A stretch of 64,000 nucleotides of DNA from positions 35,914,164 to 35,978,163 of the forward strand of contig CM049315.1 in assembly GCA_026874595.1 (NCBI GenBank), written 5' to 3'. Under the pieces are notes generated by a model. That model did no database searches. It was not told the DNA's origin and saw only the letters and a program-made list of their open reading frames with translations. Both the position numbers and the translations under genes were made by a program. Shown here piece by piece: positions 59,377-64,000 of the stretch. How positions within the stretch are numbered: position 1 is the first letter of the stretch; each line of letters starts with the position of its first letter. Source of the DNA: Sipunculus nudus. Its lineage: Eukaryota; Annelida; Sipuncula; Golfingiida; Sipunculidae.

Positions 59377-60661
59377 ATAACAACAGACACCACGACAACT
59401 TCAGTAAGAATACCAACAACAAATGTTCAAACAACTCCCTACCAAGAAACATCAAGTACTGAGGGGACAACAGACGGACCTACAACAACCATCTTCACAA
59501 CAACAACGATGAAAGCAAGAAAAGCCGAAAAAGCAACGACAACTAAAAAAGCAACAAAAACCGAAAAGGCAGCAACGAGAGCAACAACAACCAAGAAAAC
59601 AACAATGAGAGCAACAACAATAGAGAATACAACAACCAGAGCAACAACAACCGAGAAAACAACAACGAGAGCAACAACAACTGAAAAAGCAACAACCACG
59701 AAATCAACAACGAACGAGAAGGCAACAACAACAGAAAAAGCAACAACAGTGAGGACATCAACATCAAACGTCAAATAACCACACCAACATTGCAAGGAAA
59801 AACATCAACCGAGGAAGCAATAATATCAACCGTGGGAGCAAAATCAACGGAGAGAGCGACAAAGATCAAAGAAACAACAAAAAAGGACGATTTATCAACA
59901 ACGCAGTTGGCTAAAACACAGGCAATAATCATGCCCAGAAGAACAAAAAACCTAGCGACCACTGATATATATGTCACAGCTGTGTATACCAGGCCAGTTG
60001 TGGACAAGACTACAGGCAAAAAGGAAGTATCAACCTTACAAATGACCACTTTCGATAAAAACACAAAAGGTGAGGAGACGACAACCATCACAATATTATC
60101 ACCAGCAGAAACAACAGCAGCTGCGAAAACGACAGATGGAAGGACGGGGCTACAAGATTCGACGGTTTCCTCGGAAATAGAGCAGACCACGTTAACAGGG
60201 ACCACGGCACAAGTGGTTGTCAGAGTAGATAGTCCGAAAAAAAACACACAAAAGACAGTTCAAACCGTCGTCTCTACTCAGAACAGTTACAACACTGACG
60301 TGGACGGATCTATTTCGAAAACACCAGATTTCGTAAAGTCTTCCAAGATTTCATCGACCAGATCAACCACGAAAGCCCAGTCACCACGAACTACTATAAA
60401 ATCTGTACCAATCAGTATATTATTAAACACTCAGGTAACCGGTCACGGGACAACCGAGAGTACAGAGAGCTTCGGGAAGGGAGGGCCTGCTGTCTCAAAG
60501 GAAATGTTAACCAAATTCCATGGTCACTCCGCAGGTAAGCATGCTTCGATTAACTCATAAGAACTCCAATTCCCCCTTTCAGGACAAAAATGTCACTATG
60601 TTGCACTTTAGTTATACCTTTATCATTTGTTTCTTCTTGATTCACCTGTGATATGTCACTT

Positions 60662-60706
<45 letters not shown>

Positions 60707-61932
60707 CATAATAACATTATGCTTACCACGTAGGCAGAATATGCCGTCACCAATCACAGAATATAAAAAATTAAATCATTTTTTTTCGTGTAGATCAAGA
60801 TAACGTAACGTCGTATAATATGTCTAAAACAAAATCCCACGCGACGTTCGGCGAGACCAGTACAACTAACTCTACAATATCTGAGAAAACTATATGCAAA
60901 CAATCCGAGACATTTAGACCCACGACAGACAGCAAACCCTTATCCAAGGAGTCCGAGAATAGAGAAAACAGAACAGGTGGTATTCCCGTAACATCGGATT
61001 CCATTACAATGAGGTATACAACATTTGACAAAGAGGCAACAAAGTCCACACAGACTGCATACGTTGCAAAGAACACAACGGTACCAAGGCAGTCGGAATA
61101 CACAACAAGTTCCATTGGGGTCTTTCAAAACGGTCAGTGATGATAATACTTTACTGTAATGTCTGTCTCGTTACATTCACTACAAACAAACTGCTCACTG
61201 CCTTTTCTATGAATATTTTGGACATTTATTTCTATTAAATCTCATATATTATAACGGAACTGATCATTATATTTATTCCGGAGCTGAAACCCATATGTGC
61301 ATGTGTTCAAATAGCATATGTCAAATCGTACTCTTTAAATCTGTTTGTAACCTCAAAGAATAAAAAATTTACAAAAAAATATTATAAGGCGCAAACATTA
61401 AAGATAGACGCTAATTATTCCTGGAGTTTAATACGTGCCACGACTGTCCTAGCATTTCTGCAAAGATATACGTTGTGTTTACCCGTATATCATGAAAATG
61501 TAGTTCATTATACACAATGTTATATATTGTGGTTTTGATTAAAGATCACACAAGCAAGAAGGCAGTATCAGACATTAAAAATCATGCCTCGCCAGACCCA
61601 GCTGCCACAAGAACAGCAAAAGTATTAACAGGTATGCATGAACTTCAATTGTCTCAGTGAAGTATCATAAAGAAAATGTAATGCAGAAAACAGCTGCGCT
61701 TAACGGTAAAAGGTCATATTATAGAGATAGTATTTACAATATCAGGTATTTTTTTGTGCATAACTAACCCAGGCTTTAAATGAATCATTTTGTTTCATCA
61801 TCCGTGTCACTAATGATGTTACATTACTCTCAGAACCCATTCATATTACCAATTTTTTTGCAACTACATTACATTGAAACAATTTATGACATTTAATTTT
61901 TTCAATTAGGGAGAGACCGATTCTAGTATATG

Positions 61933-61995
<63 letters not shown>

Positions 61996-62749
61996 CTTTA
62001 ATACTTATACTACATATACGGAAGTCAGATAGTCAGCTAAAGGTGTATCTTATAATAGAAATGCCGTTGTCTCATCAAATTAAATGTAAATACGGATTTT
62101 TCCATCTGTGTATGTGTAAAGCTGATAAAGACCTAGCCCTAAATGCAATGTTACTTAGATTGTTTCGTCCTGAACTATACGAATAAGAAGCAAAGCAATG
62201 GTACAACCTTAAATAAATAGAATTTATTGATCCTGTGAATATTGTATGAAATGGTAGACAGAAAAGGAATCTCAAAGTATAATAATTAGTAAACTGGCTA
62301 CCGTGGTATAGTGGTAGAACACAGGACTTAAGCCGAGAAATCGTGAGTTCGAAACTTTTCCATTTTTCACGATCAGTCTCCACCCAAACTGTTCAGGCTC
62401 ATTTGGAAGGCCATGCCCAAACGAGTGCGCCTTTCGGGGGATCCTCCTTGGAATGACCTAGCAATGGGGGACGATCACACAACTATGGCCAGCAGGCGCA
62501 AAAGTTACCGGGCCTGGTTAACACCAGGATATAAATCAAGAGGAAACGTGTTACGTATTCTGAAACTGGGTATTCTGCAGGTGGACAAACCTAGTTAAGC
62601 TAGTATTAAAATTTACGTGGTTACCTTCAAATAAAACAATAAGAGATATTCATAATAACAATTTGCATCTGTGTTCTCAGACTCATCTACCAAGCCTGAA
62701 TCGCTCGGTGTGACAGCTGAAACATTGAGAGAGATCAATAGCAATACAG
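59366..62749 (+). CDS. Copy 3 of stalk exons (partial)
   Basis: Thr-rich exon 59377-60534 (possible acceptor giving a start at 59366), stalk exons 60794-61132, 61545-61631 and 62681-62749. The same frameshift occurs (TAA ending 59778). The TM exon would start about 65 bases beyond the window end. No kringle or promoter lies between this copy and copy 2. Confidence 0.55.
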
Positions 62750-64000
62750 GTAATACGTTCTAATAGCCTCAATGCTACAACAGCATTTCTGTTGGACCTT
62801 CCTACAATCATTAGAATCAAATTAACGAACAACTTTTCAATTTTCCATTAGATATGTTTATTATCAGTGTGTATTGTCTTTTATTTTTGAACGAACTCTT
62901 TTTATCATCCGCTTCATTCTAAAATGCTAAAACCGATATCATATGCCATCACGATTTGTAATGTTTCAATTTGCCTTGTTAGTAATCCTTGTATAAAGAA
63001 AGAAAATCATACAGTGTATCGATATGAAAAACAAATGTACGATGACATTAATGGCTAAGGAGAATCAAACTGTCTCAATCAAAACAGAATAATCACAGCT
63101 TTAACCTGGCATAATAAATATATAGAAGTGATTCATAAAGACCTAGTTTTAGATTAGAAGTGAATCTGAATATATTCCACAGAACATAGGATAGTGGTAG
63201 GAATATTCATTATACTGAATGAACAGTTATATTATTCTTAAAGAATACTGATTAAATATACCTTAAATCAGCTTTGGAATGAAAACATTTCTTTTAATGC
63301 TTGATATGATATCTACCAATAGCTTGCTCCTATGGAAAACTTTATAATATTTGTGCGTTTGATAGACCTTTGAGAAGGCGGATTATATCTAATGAAATTT
63401 ATGTTTGGGACACATATATCTCAGTATATTTGGGCCATATCCGAAACGAAGGTACAGAAAATAAAATTTAAAACTTGAACCAATAAAAAGTAATACGTAA
63501 GCCAGATATTGTTGATATGGAAAACGCTTGGTTTTGAATAGTTTGTTAGAAATTTTCGCTATCACAGTAGCACCATGACGGTAGACGGAACTTTAGATGC
63601 ATAGGTCCAACTGCTGTAAAATCTTTGATAAGCTCTATCAACATTCTGGTCTATATCTTATTTCTTTTTTAAGGAAAAGAAAATATTAAATCTCAACACG
63701 TCTTTAATGGTATCAATGAAATTTTTTTTTATTAATGATCAATATATTCTTTTTTTACAATAGAAACATGGTATATAGGGACAAAATAGGGAAAATTTGC
63801 ATTTCCAATGGTTTTATAAATGAAAAGGCGAAAGAGTGATAAAACACTTCTGTCTGCATACCTTTAATGATCCGTGGATACAGATAATGAATGTGATTAC
63901 ATTAGACACCTGCATGTAGTAACAAATGATCGCAATTTTATTTTCTTTAATGCGAAGACTTTGTTATTAATATATGCGGCTGTGAGCCAGTGATTTTTAC
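59377..64000 (+). repeat. Tandem unit 3 (cut by window end)
   Basis: First 4624 bases of a third copy, (TA)n at 60665-60702 and 61935-61993. It shares with unit 2 a poly-A/TATTATAAGG variant (near 61380 and 53560) where unit 1 has a poly-A/TTATAAGG form (near 45740). Confidence 0.95.
62298..62357 (+). other. tRNA-like segment, copy in unit 3
   Basis: Identical to 46651-46710. Confidence 0.35.

Overview
The window is metazoan nuclear DNA. It is AT-rich, has short phase-matched exons with GT/AG borders far apart, many (TA)n tracts, and dense transposon debris. Multi-kringle genes, histamine-methyltransferase-like genes, Penelope-like elements, tRNA-derived SINEs and GTCT/GTCC-rich dispersed repeats together suggest a lophotrochozoan, most likely a bivalve mollusc. 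That placement is inference; no species marker was found. There is no bacterial operon, rRNA or CRISPR array.

Layout. 1-0.5 kb: tail of a LINE. 0.5-12.4 kb: intergenic DNA with a minisatellite, small hairpins and a 1.65 kb block framed by GCCTAAAAC motifs. 12.4-13.5 kb: decayed Gypsy integrase carrying a 132 bp MITE with a perfect 8 bp target duplication. 13.8-22.5 kb (+): last three exons of a histamine N-methyltransferase-like gene with a stop in the first; its large intron holds a TIR-bounded 7.2 kb block (14717-21880) containing SINEs and other repeats. 26.0-27.5 kb (-) and 31.1 kb (+): broken copies of the same methyltransferase exons, partly in an inverted duplication.

34.8-49.8 kb (+): the main gene. 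Five kringle exons (three broken, two intact) are followed by a long Thr-rich mucin-like exon, three more Ser/Thr-rich stalk exons, a transmembrane exon with an Arg-rich juxtamembrane tail, and two candidate terminal exons. Every intact internal exon is phase 1-1. One intron holds a five-unit array with a CTCF-like core in each unit, and a 2 x 0.92 kb palindrome of Penelope-like GIY-YIG sequences.

43.73-64.0 kb: a 7.82 kb segment, starting inside the Thr-rich exon and ending downstream of the terminal exons, is present three times in direct tandem (third copy cut by the window end). Copies are almost identical apart from TA/poly-A lengths and one noted substitution. Copies 2 and 3 lack the kringles. 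All three share the same frameshift in the Thr-rich exon. Either this is a very recent amplification of the stalk/TM part of a kringle-mucin receptor, or an assembly artefact; long reads would decide.
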